Origin: Tropicimonas isoalkanivorans
Lineage (GTDB): Bacteria; Pseudomonadota; Alphaproteobacteria; Rhodobacterales; Rhodobacteraceae
DNA length: 64,000 bases
Direction: 5' to 3'
Assembly: GCF_900112335.1 (NCBI RefSeq)
Contig: NZ_FOLG01000002.1
Location: 62,001-126,000, forward strand
Of the stretch, positions 34,931-41,909 are shown in pieces. A program made the translations under genes and the position numbers. Position 1 is the first letter of the stretch; each line of letters opens with the position of its first letter. A model generated the notes under the pieces. The model made no database searches, was not told the DNA's origin, and saw only the letters and a list, made by a program, of their open reading frames with translations.

Positions 34931-35302
34931 TCAGAACTGAATGGGGTCATCGAGGGCCGTGCCGGTGCGCTCCTTGCGCGCGGCCTGGTCCTGCATGCTG
35001 TCGATGTAGCCGGTGACCGCCGCCTCGATCAGGCAGTCGATGTCCTCGGCGCTGCGGTGGAAGAAGGGCTCCATGAGCCCGAGGTCGGTGAGCGCTTCGG
35101 CGAAGAGCGTCCGCGCTTCGCGGATCGCACGGGCCTCGCGCGCGGTCTTGTCGATCATGCCGTTGTTCCTTTGGGCGATGGCGCTGCCCACGTCCTGACA
35201 GCGGCGCGAGCAGAAGCGGTGGTATGGATGGCGATCCCAGCGGAGGCCGTGGCAGTAGCCGAAGCCGCGCGCCTCGCGGGCGCAGACGGCGCAGAGCGCT
35301 AC
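34931..35302 (-). CDS. DUF6511-like zinc protein without an identifiable start codon
   Basis: The frame encodes CAVCAREARGFGYCHG, then RFCSRRCQDVG, then a helical tail beginning MIDKTAREARAIREA, the layout of DUF6511 proteins. The zinc-binding N-terminus directly follows the stop of the upstream 76-residue gene, yet no ATG, GTG or TTG exists in this frame close to that point; the codon at the expected start is GTA. An internal ATG at 35158 with AAGGAA upstream would give a 75-residue product lacking the cysteines. Either the start was mutated, or the protein is made by a -1 shift from the upstream gene, or only the short form exists. Confidence 0.6.
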   Translation of the reverse strand, partial: VALCAVCAREARGFGYCHGLRWDRHPYHRFCSRRCQDVGSAIAQRNNGMIDKTAREARAIREARTLFAEALTDLGLMEPFFHRSAEDIDCLIEAAVTGYIDSMQDQAARKERTGTALDDPIQF

Positions 35303-35529
35303 CCGAGCAAGAAGGTCGCGATCGGGTCCTCGGGCGGCCAGCCCGCCCTCTGGAGCTTTTCGGACTGGAGCACGATCCAGCGCGAGATCGCGTTGCTGGC
35401 CATGGCTTCGAGGTCGCCGAGGCTGAGGCTTGCGATGGGGGCGTGCAGTCTTCCTCGGGCCTCGAGCCATCGTCCGATCTCCAGCGCCGCCTCGCGCGTC
35501 ACATGCGCCTGCCATTCATCCGGGGTCAT
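35299..35529 (-). CDS. Small phage protein upstream of DUF6511
   Basis: A 76-residue helical protein (start MTPDEWQAHVTREAALEIG, ending PIATFLLG). Ser/Trp pattern ASNAISRWIVLQSEKLQRAGW is typical of a conserved hypothetical in Rhodobacterales prophages. Its stop codon lies at the very start of the DUF6511 frame. Function unknown. Confidence 0.65.
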   Translation of the reverse strand: MTPDEWQAHVTREAALEIGRWLEARGRLHAPIASLSLGDLEAMASNAISRWIVLQSEKLQRAGWPPEDPIATFLLG

Positions 35530-35608
35530 CGGCCCGGCAGGATCGCGCCGGGCCTCGGGCAGCGGCGAAGGCCGGTTTGACCTCCGCCGCCGCGCTGCCG
35601 ACCGCGCC

Positions 35609-36373
35609 TCAGCCATTGAGCCAGGCGGGCATGCCGGTCGCCGGCGCTCCGCCCGGCGCGGACGCCGGCGGCTGCTGTGCGGACGACTGCTGCGAGGGCT
35701 GCGGCGCGGGCGCCTGAGCGCCCCAGGCCGGAGCCGCCGCCGGGGCTTGTGGTTGCGCGCCCCATGCCGGCGTGGGCGCCTGCCACCCCGGCGCCGGCGC
35801 GCTCGCGGCCTTGCGCGGCGGGGCGTTGACGGGCTCCGGGGGCACGGTTTCGCCGCGCATGATCGCGGCATGCTGCGGCTCGTCGGGCAGAACGACATTC
35901 GCGATCCGGTTCTGGTCGCGGTATTGGGGGTTGGAGGCGGGCTCCACCATGATCCGCGCGGCGAAGACGATGCCTTCGAGGTGCTTGAGCCCGGGCAGCA
36001 CCCGCTTGGCCTTGGCGTCGGGACTTTCGTCTCTGGGATCGAGCCCGAGAGCGCTGTCGACCATCGCGCGAAAGGTGGACTTGGAGATCTTCCAGCCGAT
36101 CGACTGGCCCTTCTCGTCGACCTTGCCGCCCGCCACGGTGAAGCTCTGCCAGAACTTCCGCCGGGCATGTGGCCCCTCGAGGATGGTGAACTCGCAGTCC
36201 AGCATCTTCGCGTCGCTCGACTGCGAGGCCTTCAGGAGCTTCGTGTCCATCGGGGTGGCGCCGTCCACGCCGCCGGGGCGCACGGTCAGGCGGACCTTGG
36301 CGAAGGTGCCGTCGGGGATCAGCTCGCCGATGGGGGCCATCTGCGGCTGGGCGTCGTTGAGATCGTAGCTCAT
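35609..36373 (-). CDS. DUF669-like single-strand-binding/recombination accessory protein
   Basis: A 254-residue protein (start MSYDLNDAQPQMAPIGELIP). Residues about 1-170 form a beta-rich domain found next to phage Sak4-type ATPases. The C-terminal 80 residues are a Pro/Ala/Gln-rich disordered tail with repeats of PAWGAQ and a terminal MPAWLNG; such tails resemble the protein-docking tails of single-strand-binding proteins. It begins 22 bases after the Sak4-like gene. Confidence 0.75.
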   Translation of the reverse strand: MSYDLNDAQPQMAPIGELIPDGTFAKVRLTVRPGGVDGATPMDTKLLKASQSSDAKMLDCEFTILEGPHARRKFWQSFTVAGGKVDEKGQSIGWKISKSTFRAMVDSALGLDPRDESPDAKAKRVLPGLKHLEGIVFAARIMVEPASNPQYRDQNRIANVVLPDEPQHAAIMRGETVPPEPVNAPPRKAASAPAPGWQAPTPAWGAQPQAPAAAPAWGAQAPAPQPSQQSSAQQPPASAPGGAPATGMPAWLNG

Positions 36374-36395
36374 GGATCTGTCCTTTGCGTCTGGA

Positions 36396-37253
36396 TCAGG
36401 AAGGGGTGGCGGTGTGGGCGGGTGCACGGCCGTCGATCTTGGCGATCAGCGCGCCGAGATCGGGCGCCTCGGTCACATCGAGGCGGCCGGAGCGGTCCTT
36501 GGCGGGAACGCCCCAGGGATTGCCGGAGCGGCAGACGAGGCGGCGCTCGGCGGAGTTTTCGTCGAGGGTCCAGTCGCCCTTGGCGTCGCGGCCGAAGAGT
36601 TGCATCGAGACCACCTGATCGACGATGCCCGGCAACTCGCGCCCGGCCTTGGTGCCCTCCATCTGCGGCTGCCAGGTCGCCGTGCCGAACTCGTCGGTCA
36701 CCTTCTCGAGCACGCCGACGAAGATCACCGTCTTGCCGCGGGCGTGCTGCAGGTGCTTCAGCGCCTGGATCACCTCGCGGCCCAGGAGCCCGTAGGCGCC
36801 GCGGACATCGGGCTTCCCGGTCCGCTCGGAGAAGGCCTCGGGCTGCTGGCGGGCATAGGCCATGGCCTGCCGCGTCAGGTCGGTGATCGAGTCGACGAAG
36901 ACGATCCGTTTCCGGGCGAGAAAGTCCTCGATGCCGGTGCCGAGATACTGCTGCTGCAGCCAGGCGTGATACTCGGCGCCGTACCAGGACTTCGGATGCT
37001 GGGCCGGATCGTGCCCGCCGATCAGTACGGCGAGGTCGCGGAAATCGGTGAAGCTGCGCACCGGGATCGAGTCCCCGCGCCAGTCCTGCACCGACTTCAT
37101 GCCGGCCTCGAGGTCGAGGCAGACCGTCTCCTCGGCGGGCAGCGTCTTCAGGAGCGTCGTCTTGCCGACGCCGGGCGGGCCGAAGATGGCGAGGGACGTC
37201 TTGTTCTCGGTGGCCGAGAGCCGTTCGTCGGCGGTGATGATGCGGAAGGCCAT
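36396..37253 (-). CDS. Sak4-like RecA-fold ATPase (AAA_24), phage recombinase
   Basis: A 285-residue ATPase. Walker A GPPGVGKT at 25-32, Walker B RIVFVDSI at about 114-121, and a C-terminal region GIVDQVVSM typical of the phage AAA_24/Sak4 family, which promotes single-strand annealing. Its partner single-strand-binding-like gene follows directly, and a long hairpin precedes it. Confidence 0.85.
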   Translation of the reverse strand: MAFRIITADERLSATENKTSLAIFGPPGVGKTTLLKTLPAEETVCLDLEAGMKSVQDWRGDSIPVRSFTDFRDLAVLIGGHDPAQHPKSWYGAEYHAWLQQQYLGTGIEDFLARKRIVFVDSITDLTRQAMAYARQQPEAFSERTGKPDVRGAYGLLGREVIQALKHLQHARGKTVIFVGVLEKVTDEFGTATWQPQMEGTKAGRELPGIVDQVVSMQLFGRDAKGDWTLDENSAERRLVCRSGNPWGVPAKDRSGRLDVTEAPDLGALIAKIDGRAPAHTATPS

Positions 37254-37281
37254 GGGGTTCTCCGGAGGTTGCGTTCAGGGT

Positions 37282-37356
37282 GCGCGGCGGCGGGGGTGAC
37301 CGGGTGCCGAAGGGGAACCTGCCCGGCGTTGCCGACCGGGCGTCCCGCCGCCGCGC
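37282..37356. repeat. Perfect 13-bp inverted repeat with inner hairpin
   Basis: GCGCGGCGGCGGG (37282-37294) and CCCGCCGCCGCGC (37344-37356) are exact reverse complements separated by 49 bases. Inside the loop GCCCGG (37321-37326) pairs with CCGGGC (37336-37341). The structure fills the 104-base gap between two minus-strand genes and could be an attenuator, a partial terminator or a protein-binding cruciform. Confidence 0.6.
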
Positions 37357-37357
37357 T

Positions 37358-37840
37358 TCACCGGTCTCGAGCCTCGAGCCGGAAGACGGGTTTGCCGGTG
37401 GTCTCGCTGCGCGCGTCCGCGAAGCCCTCGCGCATCGCCGCGGGCCAGGCGCCGAAGCGCCGCTCGGGCACGCGGTATGCGATCTCGAGATACTCGGTCG
37501 GGTCGTCCCCGGCGGCGCGGATGCGCTCGGCCATCGCGGCGAGGCGGTCCTGATCCCAGGAGACCTTCTTCGGCAGGTCGGCGACGATCACGATGCCCTC
37601 GTCCTCGACACGCACGGTGCCGCTGGTCTTGCCCTGAGCGGCCCGTTCCGCCGCGGCGGCGGTCTCGTAGCGCCGCGCGATACCGGCCTCGAGCCGGTCC
37701 CGCAGCCGCTTCACGCGGGCGGTCTCGGCGAGCGCCGTCGTCTGCAGATCCAGCAGCATCTCGGGCGACAACGCCGCGATGTCGCCGATGGCGAGACCTT
37801 CGAGATCGTCGAAGCGGGGGGCATTGTTGGGGTGCGGCAT
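37358..37840 (-). CDS. Conserved phage protein of unknown function
   Basis: A 160-residue protein (start MPHPNNAPRFDDLEGLAIGD with GGAG eight bases upstream; an alternative ATG at 37876 overlaps the previous stop). The middle is a coiled-coil-like helix (ALAETARVKRLRDRLEAGIARRYE) followed by a beta segment (VEDEGIVIVADLPKKVSWDQ). The family is common next to Sak4-type genes in alphaproteobacterial prophages. Function unknown. Confidence 0.7.
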   Translation of the reverse strand: MPHPNNAPRFDDLEGLAIGDIAALSPEMLLDLQTTALAETARVKRLRDRLEAGIARRYETAAAAERAAQGKTSGTVRVEDEGIVIVADLPKKVSWDQDRLAAMAERIRAAGDDPTEYLEIAYRVPERRFGAWPAAMREGFADARSETTGKPVFRLEARDR

Positions 37841-37875
37841 GGCGGGGTCTCCGTTGGAAGGGAATGGCAGGGCCA

Positions 37876-38223
37876 TCACGCGGCGCGCTCTTCGAGGAGC
37901 AGCGCCGAGAGCGAGGCGTTGGCGGCTCTGGGTCTGGGTCGCGCGACGGCGATGTAGGCGAAGCGATCGGGGCCTACGCGCTCCTGCACGAGGTGGACGA
38001 GGCCCTTCTCGAAGGCGCCCAGCGCGGCCTGACCGAGGTCGGCGAGCTGGCGGCGCTCGGGCTCCGGCAGGGTCGAGATCACCGGCGTGACGTCGATCCC
38101 GAGAAAGCCGCGGTGATACTCGATCCGGGCGCCAGCCTCGGCCTGTGCGATCCAGGCGTAGAGCTCGACATCGGTGAGCTTCGGCGTCGCCACGCGGGCG
38201 CCGATCGGGGTTGCGGCGACCAT
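37876..38223 (-). CDS. Small conserved phage protein
   Basis: A 115-residue protein. The ATG at 38223 overlaps the stop of the excisionase-like gene (TGATG); an ATG two codons earlier is possible. The sequence EAGARIEYHRGFLGIDVTPV and QADLGQAALGAFEKGLVHLVQ-like helices resemble a widespread prophage hypothetical of Rhodobacterales. No catalytic motif seen. Confidence 0.65.
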   Translation of the reverse strand: MVAATPIGARVATPKLTDVELYAWIAQAEAGARIEYHRGFLGIDVTPVISTLPEPERRQLADLGQAALGAFEKGLVHLVQERVGPDRFAYIAVARPRPRAANASLSALLLEERAA

Positions 38224-38489
38224 CAGCATACCCGTGCGGCCCGCGCGGGGTCAGCGGTCAGCCGACGGGGCGAATGACCGACGCGCGCGACCGCCTCGCT
38301 GATTTTCAGGGCACGCTGCAGCTGGCTCTGCTCGAAGGCTTCGATATCGGCGAGCCGGTAGAGCACGCGCCCGCCGAGCTTGAGGAAGGCCGGCCCCAGG
38401 CCGGTGTAGCGCCAGCGCTCCAGCGTCCGGTGAGAGATCCCCCAGCGCCGGGCCAGCTCCTTCTGGTTCAGGCAATGCCTCTGCAGCAT
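38223..38489 (-). CDS. Excisionase-like helix-turn-helix protein (AlpA/MerR-type HTH_17)
   Basis: An 88-residue protein, start MLQRHCLNQKELARRWGIS with AGGAGA upstream. The winged helix-turn-helix (NQKELARRWGISHRTLERW, then GRVLYRLADIEAFEQS) is the AlpA/excisionase DNA-binding fold. It is the first gene of the minus-strand early operon and may act as recombination directionality factor or early regulator. Confidence 0.8.
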   Translation of the reverse strand: MLQRHCLNQKELARRWGISHRTLERWRYTGLGPAFLKLGGRVLYRLADIEAFEQSQLQRALKISEAVARVGHSPRRLTADPARAARVC

Positions 38490-38540
38490 CGGTGTCTCCT
38501 CTCGTGTCGTCGTTGAGGAGACAGTGCGCAATTACGGTGT

Positions 38541-38665
38541 GGGATGTCGTGGGGACTGGCGGGGGATGCGGAGGGGGATCAGTCGGTCCTTGCAGGATTG
38601 GCTCTTGGCCGTTGGCGGGGCGCCGTCATCCCCCACCATCCCTCACCCATCCCCCTCCCGATCCC
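38541..38665. repeat. Opposed GGGATG/CATCCC repeats in a non-coding gap
   Basis: The 202-base gap between the excisionase-like gene and the 227-residue gene has three GGGAT(G/C) words on the plus strand (38541, 38563, 38575) facing four (C/G)ATCCC words (38627, 38637, 38648, 38660). The symmetrical arrangement around 38605 suggests an operator or folding element controlling the early operon. Confidence 0.45.
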
Positions 38666-38691
38666 ACAGGAATAGGGCGGAAGGGGATCGC

Positions 38692-39375
38692 TCAGTCGAG
38701 ATTCAGACGGTAGCCGCCGCGCCGGTCGGAGCGGATCAGATGCCGCCAGTCCTTCTGCGACTTGAAGACGTCGGCCATGCGCAGGCTTTTGGAGCCGGCG
38801 CGCGACAGGATCGCCTTGCCGTTCTGCCACGGCGCGCCGGCCTGCGCTGCCTCGTGCAGCGCGCGCACGACCTCCGCCTGGATCGGGCCCAGCTTGAACC
38901 GGCATCCGTTGCAGCGGACTTCGAAGTAATCGACCGAGTGGATGAAGGTCGCCTCCTCCATCGGCTGTCCGCCCGGCGAGAACCCGGTCTCGATCTCGAA
39001 ACGGTCGCGTTCATCTCGCCTTAGAAGGAGGTCGCCGATCATGACGAGGACGGGCTTCGCATCGCCCCAGGTCGTCGCGTAGTCGGCCTTCGGCGTCCGG
39101 AAGCTCTCGAGATGGACCTCGCCACACCGGAAAAGTTGGAACACATCGCGGGCGTGGAGATCGAGCAGGCCGCTGTGGTAGCTTTGCTCGCACGGCACCT
39201 TGTACGGCTCGCCTTGCTCGTCCTCCTCGATGTCACCGAACTCCATGGGCACGCCGAACACGCGCACCGACAGACGCAGCTTGTCGTTCTCGGCAAGGTA
39301 GATCAGGTCCGCTTCCGTGATTTGCCACCGCTCGAGGATCTCGGGGAGCGTGAAGTACGATTTATCGATGTGCAT
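38692..39375 (-). CDS. Conserved 227-residue protein, first minus-strand gene opposite the repressor
   Basis: Start MHIDKSYFTLPEILERWQIT. The N-terminal 40 residues look like a helix-turn-helix (FTLPEILERWQITEADLIYLAEN); a pair of cysteines (RCNGCRF, about 157) and a C-terminal winged-helix-like segment follow. It is divergent from the CI-like repressor with a 116-base control region, the position of an early regulator in temperate phages. The family is known to me only as a hypothetical protein. Confidence 0.7.
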   Translation of the reverse strand: MHIDKSYFTLPEILERWQITEADLIYLAENDKLRLSVRVFGVPMEFGDIEEDEQGEPYKVPCEQSYHSGLLDLHARDVFQLFRCGEVHLESFRTPKADYATTWGDAKPVLVMIGDLLLRRDERDRFEIETGFSPGGQPMEEATFIHSVDYFEVRCNGCRFKLGPIQAEVVRALHEAAQAGAPWQNGKAILSRAGSKSLRMADVFKSQKDWRHLIRSDRRGGYRLNLD

Positions 39376-39431
39376 TCACTGCCCTCCGCGCCGATTCCCG
39401 TGTAAGATGTTTACCTTCTGTTCTTATTCGC

Positions 39432-39461
39432 TTGACGGGCTTCGATCAATCCGATTTTATC
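39432..39461 (+). promoter_or_regulatory. Probable promoter of the repressor gene
   Basis: TTGACG at 39432-39437 and TTTTAT/TTTATC at 39455-39461 (17-18 base spacer) lie in an AT-rich stretch that stands out from the surrounding GC-rich phage DNA. The repressor ATG is 30 bases downstream. The same 116-base region must contain the divergent early promoter and operators; an imperfect palindrome AAGATGTTTACCTT at about 39404-39417 is a candidate operator. Confidence 0.45.
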
Positions 39462-39491
39462 CTATTTCATCCACAGATGGGTGGGGATGAC

Positions 39492-40169
39492 ATGACCGAG
39501 CACCACACGCTTTCCGACCGCCTCAGAGCCCGGGCCAATCAGCTCGGCATCAGTCCTGCCCACGTCGCCGAGATGGCCGGCGTGAACCGTTCCTTCGTCT
39601 ACGACATCCTCCGTGGCCGTTCAGCCCGCCCCGGCATAGACCGGCTGGCAGAGGTCGCCCGCGTGCTGAAGGTCGATCGCGACTGGCTGATCCACGGCAT
39701 TGGCGAGGTGGAGGGGAAGCCCCCCTTCTTGGACAATCCTGACGACGCCTTCGTGGCCATCGCCCACGCCAACCCGCGCCCGGCAATGGGCGGCGGAGCG
39801 GTCGTGACCGAGGACGGCGACACGCCCGGTCGCGTCTACCACTTCCGGCGCTCCTGGATCCGGAACAGCCTCAAGGCCAGCCCGTCGCAGCTGCGCATCA
39901 TGCATGTGGAGGGTGACAGCATGGCCCCGACACTGCTCAGCGGCGACGCGGTGCTGGTCGACATGACCCGCCGCGCGCCCAACCCGCCCGGGATCTTCGT
40001 TCTGGACGACGGGATGGGGCTGGTCGCCAAGCGGCTCGAGCACATCCCGAACAGCGACCCGCCCGCAGTGCGCGTCATCTCCGACAACAAGCACTACCCC
40101 GAATACGAAAGAACGGCCGACGAGATCCACATCGTCGGCCGCATCCGTTGGTTCGCGCGGGAGATCTGA
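39492..40169 (+). CDS. CI/LexA-like phage repressor (XRE HTH plus S24 peptidase)
   Basis: A 225-residue repressor. Residues about 6-65 are a XRE-type helix-turn-helix (SPAHVAEMAGVNRSFVYDIL), residues about 115-225 an S24 peptidase domain with catalytic Ser143 (EGDSMAPTLL) and Lys180 (GLVAKRLEH). RecA-stimulated self-cleavage would induce the prophage. The start chosen has GGTGGGG upstream. It controls the divergent early operon and sits beside the recombinase operon. Confidence 0.92.
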   Translation: MTEHHTLSDRLRARANQLGISPAHVAEMAGVNRSFVYDILRGRSARPGIDRLAEVARVLKVDRDWLIHGIGEVEGKPPFLDNPDDAFVAIAHANPRPAMGGGAVVTEDGDTPGRVYHFRRSWIRNSLKASPSQLRIMHVEGDSMAPTLLSGDAVLVDMTRRAPNPPGIFVLDDGMGLVAKRLEHIPNSDPPAVRVISDNKHYPEYERTADEIHIVGRIRWFAREI

Positions 40170-40171
40170 GC

Positions 40172-40402
40172 ATGGCCCACGTCATCATCCGGGGCGGAAA
40201 CGGTCGCCGTCACGAAGTGAACTTCGAGGACGCCGATATCACTGTGGAGCTGCACGCCAGCGAGGATCACGTCGAACTGGTGATCGAGGCGTCCGACGAT
40301 GAGGCTCCATCGGACAAGAAGCGCTTCGCGCTGATCAACATCCCGCGGCATCTGCTGAGCAAGGCCATGGCGGATCTGGCGCGCAAGGATCGGCGATCAT
40401 GA
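40172..40402 (+). CDS. Small protein downstream of the repressor, unknown function
   Basis: A 76-residue acidic protein (start MAHVIIRGGNGRRHEVNFED) immediately after the repressor and overlapping the next gene by four bases. The alternating pattern DADITVELHASEDHVELVIEAS suggests a small beta domain. Part of the lysogenic operon. Confidence 0.65.
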   Translation: MAHVIIRGGNGRRHEVNFEDADITVELHASEDHVELVIEASDDEAPSDKKRFALINIPRHLLSKAMADLARKDRRS

Positions 40403-41130
40403 TCGCGTTCCGGGAGATCGACGATGCCGACCCGGCGCTGGCATTCTCGCCGCTGGTGCGTGGGGTCGAGAAGACCTTTGCCTGGATCAGCGAGCACGGT
40501 GGCATTCCCCTGACGCCGTCCAAGGCCTTCAAGCGGGTATTCGTGCACTGGGCCGCGGCCGAGTTCGGCTGGCCCGGCCACACCGAGGCGGACCTCTTCG
40601 CCGTCAACAAGGTGCTGAACGAGCCCGACTTCGCCCCGCTCATGGTGCTGCACGACCTGATGATCGCGATGAAGCTCGGGCGACACTACAAGGGTGAGTT
40701 CCGCCTGACCAATGCGGGCCAAGCGCTGGTCGGCCATCCCGGCCGGATTTTCGGCACGGTCGTCCCGTTCTTCCTGTTCCGTATCAACCACGCCAGCATG
40801 TCGCGCTTCGACGACGCGCCGATCCTTGGCAACTGGGACGTCTTCCTGAACGTGCTGAACGTCGAGACCGAGGACGGCGCCACCGGCGCGCACCTCCGCC
40901 GCGTGTTCTTCGGCGAGCCCGAGACGGGACCTCTCCGACGGTACGACGAGGTGATGGGCCAGCTCTACATCCAAGTGTTGCGTCCGCTCTGCTGGGCTGG
41001 CCTGTTGCAACAGGAACGCGGCACGGCCAGCTATCGCTTCGAGGAGGCGGTGTTCATGAAGACACCGCTGTGGCGGGCGGCGCTTACTCTCGACACCGAT
41101 GCACAGATCACGCCGGCGATACGTCACTAA
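40399..41130 (+). CDS. Conserved protein of the repressor operon, unknown function
   Basis: A 243-residue protein (start MIAFREIDDADPALAFSPLV) coupled to the upstream gene. Hydrophobic-aromatic segments (GTVVPFFLFRINHASMSRF) alternate with charged ones; the C-terminus looks winged-helix-like (LRPLCWAGLLQQERGTASYRFEEAVF). It is expressed with the repressor and so is made in the lysogen, which makes a superinfection-exclusion role possible, but this is not shown. Confidence 0.65.
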   Translation: MIAFREIDDADPALAFSPLVRGVEKTFAWISEHGGIPLTPSKAFKRVFVHWAAAEFGWPGHTEADLFAVNKVLNEPDFAPLMVLHDLMIAMKLGRHYKGEFRLTNAGQALVGHPGRIFGTVVPFFLFRINHASMSRFDDAPILGNWDVFLNVLNVETEDGATGAHLRRVFFGEPETGPLRRYDEVMGQLYIQVLRPLCWAGLLQQERGTASYRFEEAVFMKTPLWRAALTLDTDAQITPAIRH

Positions 41131-41150
41131 GGCTCCGCCGGTTCCCATCC

Positions 41151-41170
41151 TCTGCGCGGGCTTACGCAGA
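41151..41170. promoter_or_regulatory. Small inverted repeat upstream of the recombinase operon
   Basis: TCTGCG and CGCAGA flank an eight-base loop in the 99-base gap between the repressor operon and the recombinase operon. It has no T-run and so is more likely an operator or part of an attachment site than a terminator. Confidence 0.3.
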
Positions 41171-41229
41171 ACTCCCATAAGTCTTTGATTCTGATTGTTT
41201 TCAGAGGGTGCGCGGGTAGCGTTTCCCCC

Positions 41230-41457
41230 ATGCGAAACGCGCCGACATATCCATGGCTGGGCTCGAACCCACTGCCGCCCGACCGGATGCCCCCCGCCGA
41301 GCGCCGCGCCGAATTGTGCGGTCTGCTGGCGCTGGGGCTGGTCCGGTTGCGGCTGCGCGAGTGCGGCGAAGCTTCTGACGATACTGGAGAAATTCACCTA
41401 CACTCTCCGGCCGACCAATGCCGTCATGCAACTCCAACTCACCGGAGACCCGCATGA
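41230..41457 (+). CDS. Small protein at the head of the serine recombinase operon
   Basis: A 75-residue protein (start MRNAPTYPWLGSNPLPPDRM). The PLPPDRMPPAERRAELCGLLALGLVRL segment is, from memory, a recurrent first gene of alphaproteobacterial DUF2924-recombinase cassettes. Its stop overlaps the DUF2924 start by four bases. Function unknown. Confidence 0.7.
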   Translation: MRNAPTYPWLGSNPLPPDRMPPAERRAELCGLLALGLVRLRLRECGEASDDTGEIHLHSPADQCRHATPTHRRPA

Positions 41458-41909
41458 CGACCCACGATCCCATTCCCGCGCGCCTGGCCGCGCTGAAGAC
41501 CGCCACGACGCCGGAATTGAAGGCGCAGTGGCGCGACCTGTTCGACAGAGAACCACCGCCGTTCAACCGGCGCTACCTGGAAAGCCGGCTCGCCTATCGC
41601 ATCCAGGAACTGGCCTATGGCGGACTGAAGCCCGAAACGATCCGGCGCCTGGAGCGGCTGGGCGAGGAACTGGATGGCGGCGACAGGAAGAAGCGTGGCA
41701 TGCGCGCCGACCGTGACCGCCCGATCACCGGCACGCGCCTCCTGCGCGAATGGCAGGGCGTCGAACAGGTCGTCACCGTCACCGCCGACGGCTTCGAGTG
41801 GCAGGGGCGGCCCTACAAGTCGCTGTCCGCTATCGCGCGCGCCATCACGGGCACCCGCTGGAACGGGTGGGTCTTCTTCGGGCTCAAAAACCACAGGGGG
41901 CGGGGATGA
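41454..41909 (+). CDS. DUF2924 domain protein
   Basis: A 151-residue protein. GGAG lies six bases before the ATG (MTTHDPIPARLAALKTATT). The family markers are WRDLFDREPPPFNRRYLESRLAYRIQELAYGG (about 25-56), GTRLLREWQGVEQVVTV and the C-terminal KSLSAIARAITGTRWNGWVFFGL, a DNA-binding-like module. DUF2924 proteins accompany large serine recombinases and may be accessory or directionality factors. Four-base overlaps on both sides. Confidence 0.85.
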   Translation: MTTHDPIPARLAALKTATTPELKAQWRDLFDREPPPFNRRYLESRLAYRIQELAYGGLKPETIRRLERLGEELDGGDRKKRGMRADRDRPITGTRLLREWQGVEQVVTVTADGFEWQGRPYKSLSAIARAITGTRWNGWVFFGLKNHRGRG

